Positions 37,471-45,839 of a stretch of DNA of 64,000 nt are shown piece after piece. The notes beneath the pieces are model-generated. The model made no database searches. It worked only from the letters and a program-made list of their open reading frames with translations, and was not told the origin of the DNA. Source of the DNA: PALSA-350 sp963834445 (GTDB lineage Bacteria > Acidobacteriota > Terriglobia > Terriglobales > Acidobacteriaceae); NCBI GenBank assembly GCA_963834445.1, contig CAWIBU010000002.1, positions 496,001-560,000 on the forward strand. The letters are read 5' to 3'. Positions within the stretch are counted from its first letter, which is position 1. Every line of letters starts with the position of its first letter. A program made the translations under genes and the position numbers.

Positions 37471-37827
37471 TTATCCGCGCATGGTTCGCAGGTCAGAAGG
37501 AGAGACCGAACCGCTCTTTTCGTAAGCCTTTACCACCATCGCCAGCAGGAGAGCGACGACCACCGCTTCAACCACCACGTCGGTAAGCATCAGGGCCTGC
37601 ACCACGGGATCGACGGTAAGCGTACCCGGAGCAATATCGGCGAATACCGGGGCCGCAGCGTCAGTACGATAGCCAATGGCCAGCAGGAGCACGTAAGTGG
37701 AGCTCTGCAGAATGGCAAGGCAAATCACCGAATGGATCAGGTGACGGCTGGTGATCAGGCCGTACAGGCCGCAACAAAAGAGCCACGCGGCAACGAAATA
37801 CGGTAATAAGTGCAGCATCGGAGGCAT
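37471..37827 (-). CDS. mrpC: Na+/H+ antiporter subunit MrpC (NuoK-like)
   Basis: 118 residues, three helices. The NuoK-like pattern includes GLYGLITSRHLIHSVICLAI and DPVVQALMLTDVVVEAVVVA, with the buried acidic residues that pass protons between antiporter subunits. The start at 37827 has GAGGAG upstream and comes 2 bases after the mrpB stop; longer starts would run into mrpB. Confidence 0.88.
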   Translation of the reverse strand: MPPMLHLLPYFVAAWLFCCGLYGLITSRHLIHSVICLAILQSSTYVLLLAIGYRTDAAAPVFADIAPGTLTVDPVVQALMLTDVVVEAVVVALLLAMVVKAYEKSGSVSPSDLRTMRG

Positions 37828-37829
37828 CT

Positions 37830-38579
37830 CTACTCCTCGGGTATTTCGCCCGTCACTATTTCTTCGAGATAGGTATAGATAACAAGCAGAAAAGCAGCGG
37901 TTACTTCGACGCCCACACAAGCACTGATCAGGGCGATATTGCCGGCGGAGAAAACATCGCCGGTTGTTCCCAGAGGCAGAATATTGGTGAGAAGCGGCAG
38001 TCCAACCAAAACCGGGATGACGCCAATCAGGGCATAGGAGGAAGCGGCGGCAGCCTCCACAACTTCTACCGCAACATGAGACGTGATGCGTTTAAAGCCT
38101 TCGGTGTTGGCGGCAAGATAGACCAGGAGCGAAGCGGTGGCGAGGATAACTCCTCCCTGGAAGCCGCCGCCGGGGGTGAGCTGCCCATGCAGACCGATGT
38201 AGAACCCAAAGATCGTGGTAATGAGAAGAGCCGGCGAGAGTGCGGCTCGCACCGTTTCGCTCAGCGGTGGCCGGTCTGCCACCTTGCCCACGGCCGAGGT
38301 GCGCGCATCCTTTTCTCGCCGCAGCAACATGGTGACCCCGATGGCCGCGGTAAACAGGATGAACTCCTCGCCCAGCGTATCGAATCCGCGGTAGTCGTAG
38401 TTAATGGCGTTGACCGTGTCGGTAGCATGGCGCTCATAGACCGCAAGTCTCGCAATCGTATCTCCGTAGGGGCCGCGATATTGCCCCCATGGGGGCAGGT
38501 TCAGCACTGCGTAGCAATAGAGCCCAAAGAACACGGGCCCAGCGACAAGAAAGATGCGCAGGCGAAGACGTTCAGTCAT
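37830..38579 (-). CDS. mrpB: MrpB-type antiporter subunit with fused MbhE-like N-terminus
   Basis: 249 residues. The first 85 or so (YDTINAINYDYRGFDTLGEE-like region) match the extreme C-terminal domain of MrpA, a separate protein (MbhE) in archaeal modules. The rest is MrpB: LITTIFGFYIGLHGQLTPGG then GFQGGVILATASLLVYLAA, typical of the MnhB domain. A fused E-F protein replaces two separate subunits. The start overlaps the DUF4040 gene by 8 bases. Confidence 0.85.
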   Translation of the reverse strand: MTERLRLRIFLVAGPVFFGLYCYAVLNLPPWGQYRGPYGDTIARLAVYERHATDTVNAINYDYRGFDTLGEEFILFTAAIGVTMLLRREKDARTSAVGKVADRPPLSETVRAALSPALLITTIFGFYIGLHGQLTPGGGFQGGVILATASLLVYLAANTEGFKRITSHVAVEVVEAAAASSYALIGVIPVLVGLPLLTNILPLGTTGDVFSAGNIALISACVGVEVTAAFLLVIYTYLEEIVTGEIPEE

Positions 38580-38841
38580 GCTCCCCTTCCTTCTGCTGCC
38601 TGGTCAATTTGCGAAACTTCATCCGGGAAAGAGCGAGCATGATCATGAGCGGCAGAGCTACCGAGCCCACGGTTATTTGTGAGAGTGCGACATCGGGAGC
38701 CTGGAAGAAAAAGAACATCAAGGCGGTTACCAGGCCATAGAAACTTAATGCGATCACCTGCTCGATCACGTTCTGCGTGCGCACCACCACGAAGCCCGAG
38801 ATCGCAAGCATGATGAGAATGCCGGCTCCGCACCAGATCAT
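38572..38841 (-). CDS. MbhD/DUF4040-type antiporter subunit (MrpA C-terminal domain)
   Basis: 89 residues, three helices. IEQVIALSFYGLVTALMFFF and APDVALSQITVGSVALPLMI match the MbhD domain, which in standard Mrp is part of MrpA. Here it is a free protein between mrpG and mrpB. It overlaps both neighbours by 4 and 8 bases, so all are translated together. Confidence 0.85.
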   Translation of the reverse strand: MIWCGAGILIMLAISGFVVVRTQNVIEQVIALSFYGLVTALMFFFFQAPDVALSQITVGSVALPLMIMLALSRMKFRKLTRQQKEGEHD

Positions 38842-39173
38842 TTGTCTCTCCCGGGGCGCACAAATTCGATTGGGTCGCCGTCTCGCGGTTGCCAGTGGCC
38901 AAGTTCACGGGCGCGAAAGGCGCGCGCCGTGGCATGGGCCACGACCGAGTTAATCGCCAGCAGAACAAGACACATAAGAAGAGTCTTCCAGGCCGCCTGG
39001 CTGTTTCCGGTCTGCAGAAAGACCGCGGTTGTCAGAAAAATCGTCGCTCCCCACACCGGTAGAGCAAGATAATGGAGCGCTTGCATCGGCTCGCGCATAC
39101 CCCACATTCCAAGCACGCCAAGCCAGCAGGCGACGATCAGGCAGCCGAGCAGCAAATCCAACAATGCGGTCAC
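38838..39173 (-). CDS. mrpG: Na+/H+ antiporter subunit MrpG
   Basis: 111 residues. The GTG start overlaps the mrpF stop as GTGA. Three helices: LLLGCLIVACWLGVLGMWGM, MQALHYLALPVWGATIFLTT and TLLMCLVLLAINSVVAHATA, followed by a charged tail. The HxLxLP and NxxxxH patterns fit PhaG/MnhG/YufB proteins. Confidence 0.85.
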   Translation of the reverse strand: MTALLDLLLGCLIVACWLGVLGMWGMREPMQALHYLALPVWGATIFLTTAVFLQTGNSQAAWKTLLMCLVLLAINSVVAHATARAFRARELGHWQPRDGDPIEFVRPGRDK

Positions 39174-39421
39174 AGGTGCTTCTCCAGAAATCGTGCGAAC
39201 ACCAGGCCCCCCCCAAAAGACATGATGGCAAGCGCGAGAGGCAGGTCGATGAACGGAATGCGGCCCGTGCCCACCGTCAACAGGACCATAGCAATGGTAA
39301 TCATTACACTGGCCATTTCGAGGCCTACCAGGCGTCGTTCGGGCGAACCGCGCAGGCACATGTGTGCGCAGGGCACCAACGTAGCAATGATCACCACCGC
39401 CGCAATCAGCCAGATGTTCAC
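39170..39421 (-). CDS. mrpF: Na+/H+ antiporter subunit MrpF
   Basis: 83 residues, three helices (IWLIAAVVIIATLVPCAHMC, SVMITIAMVLLTVGTGRIPF, DLPLALAIMSFGGGLVFARF). The RGSPERRLVGLEM loop and final FLEKHL tail fit MrpF/MnhF. It overlaps the stop of mrpE and the start of mrpG by 4 bases each. Confidence 0.85.
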   Translation of the reverse strand: MNIWLIAAVVIIATLVPCAHMCLRGSPERRLVGLEMASVMITIAMVLLTVGTGRIPFIDLPLALAIMSFGGGLVFARFLEKHL

Positions 39422-39930
39422 GGCTCGGCTCCCAGCGTGCGCGCCATTTTCGGCAGATCGGTTCGCTGAAGCTGGTGAAAGAGCAGCCGGCTGGACTCTG
39501 GATCGATGCCGATGGCAATGGTATTCGGCGTCGCCGTCATGTAGATCGTCACCAGAACGCCGCGACCTGGAACAGCCTGGTCAAGTTTGCTGCTTTTGAA
39601 GTTACAGACCCGGTAGAAGGACCCGGCTGGGCTTAAATGCAAAAGATCCCTAAGGAGAACGAGCGTGACCGCCCAGGTGTCGCTCACCATGTACCAGGGG
39701 ATGCGCCAGGCTTGTGCGACATCTTTCCAATGCAACCGGATAGCATTCGGCTGCGAGTGGTGAACCAAAAGCAGGAAAAGCGTCGCGACCGCGACGACTA
39801 CGGCTCCAACCATCATTTCGTGCAGATGGGTCCCGGCGACCAGCCAGACCCATCCTATGGCGAGAGAAACCGCCAGAAGGGCGGCCACCCGCAAAGGACG
39901 AGCCTCTTTTTTTTGCGCCACAGGAATCAT
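39418..39930 (-). CDS. mrpE: Na+/H+ antiporter subunit MrpE
   Basis: 170 residues. Two N-terminal helices (VAALLAVSLAIGWVWLVAG, MMVGAVVVAVATLFLLL) precede a soluble domain with MVSDTWAVTLVLLRDLL and LVTIYMTATPNTIAIGIDPE, the MnhE signature in which TPNT is conserved. The ATG at 39930 follows a stretch without competing starts. It is the first gene of the module and so probably next to its promoter; no clear promoter is seen in 39931-40150. Confidence 0.88.
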   Translation of the reverse strand: MIPVAQKKEARPLRVAALLAVSLAIGWVWLVAGTHLHEMMVGAVVVAVATLFLLLVHHSQPNAIRLHWKDVAQAWRIPWYMVSDTWAVTLVLLRDLLHLSPAGSFYRVCNFKSSKLDQAVPGRGVLVTIYMTATPNTIAIGIDPESSRLLFHQLQRTDLPKMARTLGAEP

Positions 39931-40192
39931 ATTTACCCACCGTGGATCAATGGGAGGATGGATGCTGTGCAGCCCTGCTTTGTCGCCCGCGATCTTATAC
40001 TTTGCCCGCGGAAAAAAGCCGGTTCGGTCAGATCTAGGTATCAAGGTCGTTGGCATAGGGAATAAGTGGTTTGATCGCGCACAGCGGGGGCGAGCTCAGG
40101 GGTGTCCGGCATCCCCCACGTTTGCTCAGAAGCCAGAAAGATCATCGTCTGAAAATTTGAGCTTGTGCAGCGAATCGGTCTGCGCTTATAGT

Positions 40193-40216
40193 CGTTTATC
40201 GATGTATCGATAAACG
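40193..40216. promoter_or_regulatory. Perfect palindromic operator upstream of padR
   Basis: CGTTTATCGAT-GT-ATCGATAAACG, two 11-base arms around a 2-base centre, ends six bases before the PadR ATG. PadR proteins bind such palindromes as dimers, so this is most simply the autoregulatory operator of the padR-protease pair. The site covers where the ribosome-binding site would lie, and no Shine-Dalgarno box is evident there. Confidence 0.8.
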
Positions 40217-40222
40217 ATCAAT

Positions 40223-40570
40223 ATGCCAAAACGAAAACTCGACCCCCTCCCTTCCGCTGCTTTCCAAATCCTGCTGTCGTTGTCTGATCAGGACCTGCAC
40301 GGGTACGGCATTATGCGCCAGATTGCGGAGCAGACCGGCGGACGCATGCGGCTCGGCCCCGGAACGCTTTACGGCTCCATTCAATCCTTGCTCGAAGAAA
40401 GCCTCATCAAGGAAGTGGAAGGGGCTGACAATGAGACTGCCGATCAGCGGCGGCGATGTTATCGACTGACTGCCGCTGGTTTGAAACTAGCGCGCTCCGA
40501 GGCGGAGAGACTTGCCGGTTTGCTGCGTGTAGCGAGAACCAAGAAGATCTTGCGGGGGGATTATGTCTGA
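40223..40570 (+). CDS. PadR-family transcriptional regulator
   Basis: 115 residues. The winged helix begins FQILLSLSDQDLHGYGIMRQ and has the PadR signature GPGTLYGSIQSLLEESLIKE, then YRLTAAGLKLARSEAERLAG, with a C-terminal dimerisation helix. It lies directly behind a perfect palindrome and overlaps the next gene by 8 bases (ATGTCTGA). In Acidobacteria such PadR genes are regularly tied to a membrane protein with a permease-prefix-like N-terminus. The effector is unknown. Confidence 0.92.
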   Translation: MPKRKLDPLPSAAFQILLSLSDQDLHGYGIMRQIAEQTGGRMRLGPGTLYGSIQSLLEESLIKEVEGADNETADQRRRCYRLTAAGLKLARSEAERLAGLLRVARTKKILRGDYV

Positions 40571-41993
40571 GAAGCTATATGCCCTTCTGTTGCGACTCTA
40601 TCCCACAGGCTTTCGCACCGCGTACGGGGCCGAAGCCATGCAGTTGGTTCGCGATCGACTGCGCCGCGAGAAGGGGTTCGTTGGCCTTCTCAGACTCTGG
40701 CTTGACCTGCTGGCTGATTTTGTGGTGTCTCTGCCACGCGAGTACCGCCATGCCCAGCCCATACTCGCCAACTCTCCCGCCCCAGGCCGTTCAGAGGGTG
40801 TCCCTTCCTTCCAGGTACTGGAAGACGAGCCTATCGGTGCGGGAACGCTCCTCGCCGCAGTCATGTGCTTCCTTGCCGCGTTGGGTACCATGTCGATCCT
40901 ACTGAAATATGCACAGGATCATCGACCAACCTCGGGTGCGGTCCTGCAAGGTGCAGCGTCTCCGCGCACCCGCTGGGCGGCATCACCTGGGTCGAGCCCG
41001 CAGCTAGGCCGGAACACCGGCCAGGCAGTCGTCGCTCTTGCGCGGTCCCCTGTCGATCAGCCCCTGCCGCAGCAGGCCGCGGCCTCCTCGAGCATGGAAC
41101 CCATTCTGGATTCAGCGGAACGCGAGCGGGTCATCCATGCAGCCATCGCCAACCTGAAGGCACACTATTTCGATCCTGACCGTGCGGGCATGATCGCGAA
41201 TACATTGCTGGCTCACGAACAGAGCGGCGAGTACAACGCCATCGTCGATGGCCAGACGTTTGCGGACTTGCTCACGCGGCAGATACGGACCGTGGGCCAG
41301 GATGTAGACCTGACGGTCGAATACAGCCGCGCCCGGCTCCCGGATCATCCACCAACACAAACTCCCGCAGACCTGGCGCGTCACCGCGCATACCTCGAGC
41401 AGAACCAATGCTTCTTTCAAAGAGTTGCGATACTGCCGCATGCAATCGGCTATATCAAGCTCGATGGGTTTGGCGACTTGTCGGTCTGCCGGTCGAAGGC
41501 CATGAAGACGATGGCTTCTGTGAATAACACCAAGGCGCTTATCATTGATTTACGGAACAATCGCGGAGGCGATCCGGCCATGGTTTCATTTATGGCCTCC
41601 TACCTCTTCGACCATCCTGAATACTGGTATAACCCCCGGGGAGGCGAGACGCCCTCCAAGACGCAGTCACCCGTTCCAGGAAATCGCCTGGCTGACAAGC
41701 CGGTGTACCTCTTGACCTCCTCATCCACCTGGTCAGCCGCGGAGCAATTCAGCTACGACCTCGAGATGCTAAAACGAGCCACGCTGGTCGGAGAGACGAC
41801 CGGTGGGGGAGCGCACGCTGGAGTCTGGCACCGGCTTGATGATCATTTTGGTATGGGGATTCCTGAAGTGAAGGTGGCCAATCCCTACGCAAAGCACGAC
41901 TGGGAGGGAACAGGAGTGAGACCCGATGTAGCAGTGAGCGCCGCCGAGGCGCTCACTGCAGCCGAGAAGCTCGCCCAACGCAAGGCACGATGA
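40563..41993 (+). CDS. Membrane-anchored S41 (C-terminal processing/IRBP-like) peptidase
   Basis: 476 residues. Residues 1-60 (LYALLLRLYPTGFRTAYGAE) resemble the prefix domain of acidobacterial permease proteins. A single membrane helix (GTLLAAVMCFLAALGTMSIL) comes at about 95-115, then a Pro/Ala/Gln-rich linker. From about 180 it is an S41 protease: an IRBP-like N-terminal helix bundle, a GYIKLDGFGDL strand, ALIIDLRNNRGGDPAMVSF, and the catalytic Ser in TSSSTWSAAEQFSYDL with Lys- or Gly-rich GETTGGGAHAG following. No PDZ domain is seen. It would degrade or process peptides on the outer face of the membrane under PadR control. The fusion of prefix domain and protease is unusual. Confidence 0.85.
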   Translation: MSEKLYALLLRLYPTGFRTAYGAEAMQLVRDRLRREKGFVGLLRLWLDLLADFVVSLPREYRHAQPILANSPAPGRSEGVPSFQVLEDEPIGAGTLLAAVMCFLAALGTMSILLKYAQDHRPTSGAVLQGAASPRTRWAASPGSSPQLGRNTGQAVVALARSPVDQPLPQQAAASSSMEPILDSAERERVIHAAIANLKAHYFDPDRAGMIANTLLAHEQSGEYNAIVDGQTFADLLTRQIRTVGQDVDLTVEYSRARLPDHPPTQTPADLARHRAYLEQNQCFFQRVAILPHAIGYIKLDGFGDLSVCRSKAMKTMASVNNTKALIIDLRNNRGGDPAMVSFMASYLFDHPEYWYNPRGGETPSKTQSPVPGNRLADKPVYLLTSSSTWSAAEQFSYDLEMLKRATLVGETTGGGAHAGVWHRLDDHFGMGIPEVKVANPYAKHDWEGTGVRPDVAVSAAEALTAAEKLAQRKAR

Positions 41994-42252
41994 GGAGACA
42001 CGATGAGGCAAGGACCGGTGACGAAAAGGGGCTCCTGGGGGGACTTCTGGGGACACATAGAACGTTTCGTTCACATCCCGCAATGACGTGCAACTTGCAA
42101 AATAAAACTGTAAAGGTTACGTTCCCTCTCTGCCTTTCCCGGCGAGCCAGTTGTGAAAAGCATTAATGGTGTTTCCAATGTGCGAAAGAGCAAGAGACCA
42201 TCAGCATCGACGCCTGATGAGAGCTCATCGACCATCGAACCTCCGTCTTCTT

Positions 42253-42755
42253 TCACTGCACGGAAAAAGCCAAGAGCACATTTCCGGGGATGCCACCCCA
42301 TTGACCATAACCGGAGTTGACGAAGATCATGCCACCGACGACTGCCGGGCCCGCGACGTCCATCGAGCCGCCACTTGCGGGTTTGCCGTTAACCGCGGAA
42401 AAGTTGCGCGCGGTGTCCATATCCCAAAGGACCGTCCCCGAGGATGCTGCGTAAGCACGCAGGTGGCCGTCCAGCGAACCGGAGAAGACCACACATGGAA
42501 TGGCGGTAACAGCTGCGGATTGCGCAGGCGAACAGCCCGTTCGAGAGGGGTCGCAGGGTCGCGCCGGCTCGCTCCACGCGATCTTGCCGGTTCGAGGATC
42601 AAGGGCGTAGAGTCCGCCGCCTTTCTGTGGATCCAGAACCAGCCGGTACCCTTTAGTCGATTTCGGATCCATGGTCACGCTCATCGCAAGATCGGAGATA
42701 GCGACATAGACTCTTGCCCCGTCCGACGCCGAACCCCACTGGCTGCCGCCTAGTA
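42253..42755 (-). pseudogene. C-terminal remnant of a PQQ-binding beta-propeller (quinoprotein/PVA-dehydrogenase-like)
   Basis: The last 165 or so residues of a pyrroloquinoline-quinone-type propeller: SQWGSASDGARVYVAISDLA, GGLYALDPRTGKIAWSEPAR, VFSGSLDGHLRAYAASSGTV, and the tail FVNSGYGQWGGIPGNVLLAF, with repeated A..G...W propeller blades. The N-terminal two thirds and the signal peptide are missing; the match starts abruptly at about 42755 next to a small unrelated gene. No start codon with a ribosome site is present. Probably a deletion relic. Confidence 0.75.
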
Positions 42756-42767
42756 ATCCTCCTTTGC

Positions 42768-42923
42768 CTACCCGCGAGGCTTGGCTTTGGTGTAGGCGGC
42801 GGAGTCGGGGTTGAGACCGGCGGCTCTGGCGGCGCGGCGATCGTTCATGGTTCCGGCGAGGATGAGGTGAACAAAGGCTATTTCCTGGTTGGTGATGGGA
42901 TCAGTGACAGGGTTTTTTGGCAT
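42768..42923 (-). CDS. Small terminase-like/HTH protein remnant, 51 aa
   Basis: 51 residues beginning MPKNPVTDPITNQEIAFVHL, then GTMNDRRAARAAGLNPDSAA, ending KAKPRG-stop. The helix-turn-helix-like RRAARAAGLNP stretch resembles the N-terminus of larger acidobacterial proteins of the phage terminase small subunit type. Longer homologues, as I recall them, continue past KPR, so this copy may be truncated by its TAG at 42770-42768. It abuts the broken quinoprotein gene and could mark the insertion that cut it. Confidence 0.5.
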   Translation of the reverse strand: MPKNPVTDPITNQEIAFVHLILAGTMNDRRAARAAGLNPDSAAYTKAKPRG

Positions 42924-43272
42924 GGTGAGTCCTTCCTTGTTTTCCAGGGATGGGGGCGAGCCGCTGGGTTGCTGTTGGTTATTTCTAGACAGGGATCGGG
43001 TGTGTCACCGGATAGCGGTCAAGCCATCCTTCGCTCCGACTTAGGCTGAAACTACCAGCTAGTGCCGGCATGGCGCTGCCGCGGAGAAGCCCGCGCCTGC
43101 CGATATCCTCTGTTCTTAGGTATAGAGGCTTTTTGGATTTTTGTGTGGGCGTTTTCGACACGGGAGTACATGACCTAAGGTCACTCGTGTTCCGAGGCGA
43201 GGCGAGCTGCGCGTTCGGCTCGCTTTGGTTAGGAGGGTTCACGCCCGATCGCAAATTGGCATCTGACGGGCA
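42924..43272. other. Intergenic, no gene seen
   Basis: The spacer before dedA. Frames exist on both strands but contain no recognisable domain, and the minus-strand frame running into dedA is low in hydrophobic residues. TTAGGAGGG about 30 bases before the dedA start is too distant to be its ribosome site. Confidence 0.4.
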
Positions 43273-43881
43273 ATGCACCTGATTCCTCTGGGTCGCCTTA
43301 CCGAGATCTTCGTTCATTATGGCTACGTGGCGGTGTTTGTCGGCCTGCTCGCGGAGGGCGCCGGCGTGCCTTTGCCGGGAGAGACGGTGCTTCTCATCGC
43401 CAGCGCGCTTGCGGCTCGTTCAACCGGATTGAATATTGGATGGGTCGCAGTGGTTGCTTTCTGTACCACGTCTGTCGGGGATAATATCGGTTTTTATGTG
43501 GGGCGTTCCGGTGGAGAGTCTCTGCTCGATCGTTATGGCAGAAAGTTTCACATAGGTTCTGCAACCATTGATCGAGGCCGGGACTTTGTTGGCAGACACG
43601 GGCCCCTGGGTGTGTTCTGCGCACGCTTCGTCGCGGGGCTACGGGTGCTGAACGGTCTGGTAGCAGGTTCACTCCGCATGAGCTGGCCGCGCTTCTTCTT
43701 CTTCGACATGCTGGGAGCAGCCTGTTGGGTTGCCCTGATCTGTACGGTCGGCTACGTTTTCGGAAACCGGTTGTCGTGGCTTATCCATGTCATGGGTGAG
43801 ACCGGCCTGATATTACTCACAACGGCGGTGATCCCGATCGCCTGGTGGGCGCTGATACACCGGCATGGCCGCCGCAGATGA
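43273..43881 (+). CDS. DedA-family membrane protein
   Basis: 202 residues with five or six membrane segments. Family motifs: YVAVFVGLLAEGAGVPLPGE near the N-terminus, GDNIGFYVGRSGG, and the amphipathic ARFVAGLRVLNGLVAGSLRM reentrant segment with the conserved Arg pairs. DedA/VTT-fold proteins move lipid carriers such as undecaprenyl phosphate across the membrane and support pH and drug tolerance. The start is the first ATG after a long spacer. It is not linked to neighbours. Confidence 0.92.
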   Translation: MHLIPLGRLTEIFVHYGYVAVFVGLLAEGAGVPLPGETVLLIASALAARSTGLNIGWVAVVAFCTTSVGDNIGFYVGRSGGESLLDRYGRKFHIGSATIDRGRDFVGRHGPLGVFCARFVAGLRVLNGLVAGSLRMSWPRFFFFDMLGAACWVALICTVGYVFGNRLSWLIHVMGETGLILLTTAVIPIAWWALIHRHGRRR

Positions 43882-43895
43882 ACGACGATACAGAT

Positions 43896-44067
43896 CACTA
43901 AACGGGGATAAGTATCCTGTCCCCCCTCACCCCCGGGGAGAAGACCCGCGGAATCTCACTGAGCGCGTGGCCTGTTGGTGACCGTCGAGCTTGGAGTCAC
44001 TTGCCTGGAGCCGACTAATCGGACGTGCCGGTTGTAATCACTTAACGGGGATAAGTATCCTGTCCCC
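43896..44067. repeat. Pair of direct repeats with internal palindrome
   Basis: A 29-base unit occurs at 43896-43924 and again at 44039-44067 with one substitution. Its core is GGGGATAAGTATCCTGTCCCC, in which GGATA and TATCC and the flanking GGGG and CCCC can pair. It lies between the converging dedA and HAF genes. The form recalls REP-like sequences mobilised by TnpA-REP proteins, but no such gene is in the window. The rest of 43882-44277 shows nothing else. Confidence 0.7.
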
Positions 44068-44277
44068 TCGTCACTCGGATGCTACGTTGCTGGTGACCCT
44101 GGAGAACTCTTGCGCAACCACAGCTATTGGCACCCTACCTTGCCGTTCAAGTCCCAAAGCAGGCCCGAGTTGTGCTGTTACTTCGTCTGTTTGAATGTAT
44201 AGGCGCCGCCGGAGGCGATTGGTCCATCAAAAAGCAAAACGACGTTGGAGAAACGATCCTATTTGTGAAGCACTACA

Positions 44278-45402
44278 CTAGCGGCCATACCTGCAATGGT
44301 CGCAGTCTTTGTTCCTGCGATCGTTACAATCCAGGGTAAGTAAGAAGGCGCGGGTATTTCCGTTGATGACGCCCGTGCCCACGATCTCTCCCCGGCTGTT
44401 GATGCTGCTGGCGACCTGCAGAACCCAACCAGAGTAGGACGGGATCAGGCCATTCAAGTCGTACATTTTGCCATGGCTGTAAAGGAAGGCGTGATTGTAA
44501 CTGCCTCCGGTCAGGGACGAGACGTCGGCGGACCCAACCACCTCTCCCGATGCATTGATGCCACTTGCGGCACTCGTGCTCCCGGTCGGCAGCACACCCA
44601 GATCGATCATCTTGCCCCTGTCCCACAGGAAGGCATGTGGGTTCGCGGGATTGGGTGTTTCTGACGTGCCGGCAATTTCGAGCGCGTCGTTGATCGCGGC
44701 TGCTGAGCTATAGTTGCCTCCAGGCAGGAAGCCCAAAGGGATGGCCTTGTCGTGGCAAAAGAGGGTGGCAACAAAGTAGTTGCCCGGTATAAACACGGTG
44801 CCGGCCACGTCTCCTTTTTCGTTGATGGCAGACGCATAGCCTCCCAGGGTTCCACCGGTTGGGAGCGCGATCATGTTGCCGTGCTTGTAGAGAAACGGCT
44901 GCGATATAAAATTGGCATCGTCTGCCTCGCCGACCACCTCGCCGGACGAGTTGACCGCTACGCCTTGACTAGAATCTCCCCCGGGCAGAAGGCCGAGGTC
45001 GCGCAGGAAATGGTCCTGGTAAAGAAAGGCATGCGCTGTTCCGGAGGTTTCGAGAATGCCGGTGACCCGGATCTTTCTCTTGTCGTCGTCCGGATGCCAG
45101 GGGTCTTTGTCCTCATCGCCGGCGATGCCGTTGCCGAGAATGGCCTCCCCTGGGACTGAGCCAATGGCGGACATCTTGCCGTCCCGGTAGAGAAAAGCCT
45201 GGCCGGCGCCGACGGTTCCATCAACGAAGTTACCGTTGTAGCCAGTCACCTGTCCTGACTCATTGATGCCATTCGCTATGCTGAGTTCATATCCAGGCAG
45301 TATGCCCAGATCGGTGACGGTGTAGGTTTGGGCGGTTGCCGGCGCGGCCGCGAGCAGCGCGCAGGAGAGTGCCAAGGCAGGCAGAATAAGAAAGGAACGC
45401 AT
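44278..45402 (-). CDS. Secreted HAF-repeat protein
   Basis: 374 residues with signal peptide MRSFLILPALALSCALLAAA. It has about six extracellular HAF repeats of the form HAFLY..G...DLG.LPGG.S...(A/G)IN..G.VVG (for example FLRDLGLLPGGDSSQGVAVN). These form a beta-propeller-like fold. Enzyme activity is not established for the family. There is a cysteine-rich tail (CNDRRNKDCDHC), which may hold a disulfide or metal. It is transcribed alone. Confidence 0.88.
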   Translation of the reverse strand: MRSFLILPALALSCALLAAAPATAQTYTVTDLGILPGYELSIANGINESGQVTGYNGNFVDGTVGAGQAFLYRDGKMSAIGSVPGEAILGNGIAGDEDKDPWHPDDDKRKIRVTGILETSGTAHAFLYQDHFLRDLGLLPGGDSSQGVAVNSSGEVVGEADDANFISQPFLYKHGNMIALPTGGTLGGYASAINEKGDVAGTVFIPGNYFVATLFCHDKAIPLGFLPGGNYSSAAAINDALEIAGTSETPNPANPHAFLWDRGKMIDLGVLPTGSTSAASGINASGEVVGSADVSSLTGGSYNHAFLYSHGKMYDLNGLIPSYSGWVLQVASSINSRGEIVGTGVINGNTRAFLLTLDCNDRRNKDCDHCRYGR

Positions 45403-45839
45403 ACTTACCTCTTTTCCAGGTTGTGTTCAGGGGGCTGTGTCTGCGGGGAGAAGCGCATCTCACCATAGCGCGCAATGACAAAACGCGTCAATGAAATGCT
45501 TGTAAGGAAATGCTTGTAAGTTCTCATGGTCTAAAGAAAAATAAGTCAGGGTGAACGCCGTTTCGATAACCATGAACAAATACGGCCGCATCCAGAATCA
45601 ACTATCTATTAGTGAAGTGAAGGTTGGAGACGTTACAAGTATGGGGGAAGCTTGTGAAAGAGATCCGCGCCGGCTGCCGCAGGGAATACGACACGGCGGA
45701 CCATGTGAGCCTCAACCGTCGTCGCCGCTTTGCTCAGCCGGCGCGCATGATTGCCAGCCCATGACGTCAATTGCGCATCTAACCGATAATCAGAAGACGA
45801 GTTGAGACTGGCTTGCCGGTCACATGGACGAGTAGTCGT
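45403..45839. other. Intergenic, no gene seen
   Basis: The upstream region of the HAF gene. A short tandem repeat, GAAATGCTTGTAAG twice near 45492-45520, is followed by an A-rich stretch. No supported coding region. Confidence 0.4.

Noticed and set aside
42985..43317. 110-codon minus-strand frame overlapping the dedA start
   Set aside because: Low-complexity, hydrophilic, without family features and in conflict with a clear DedA gene.
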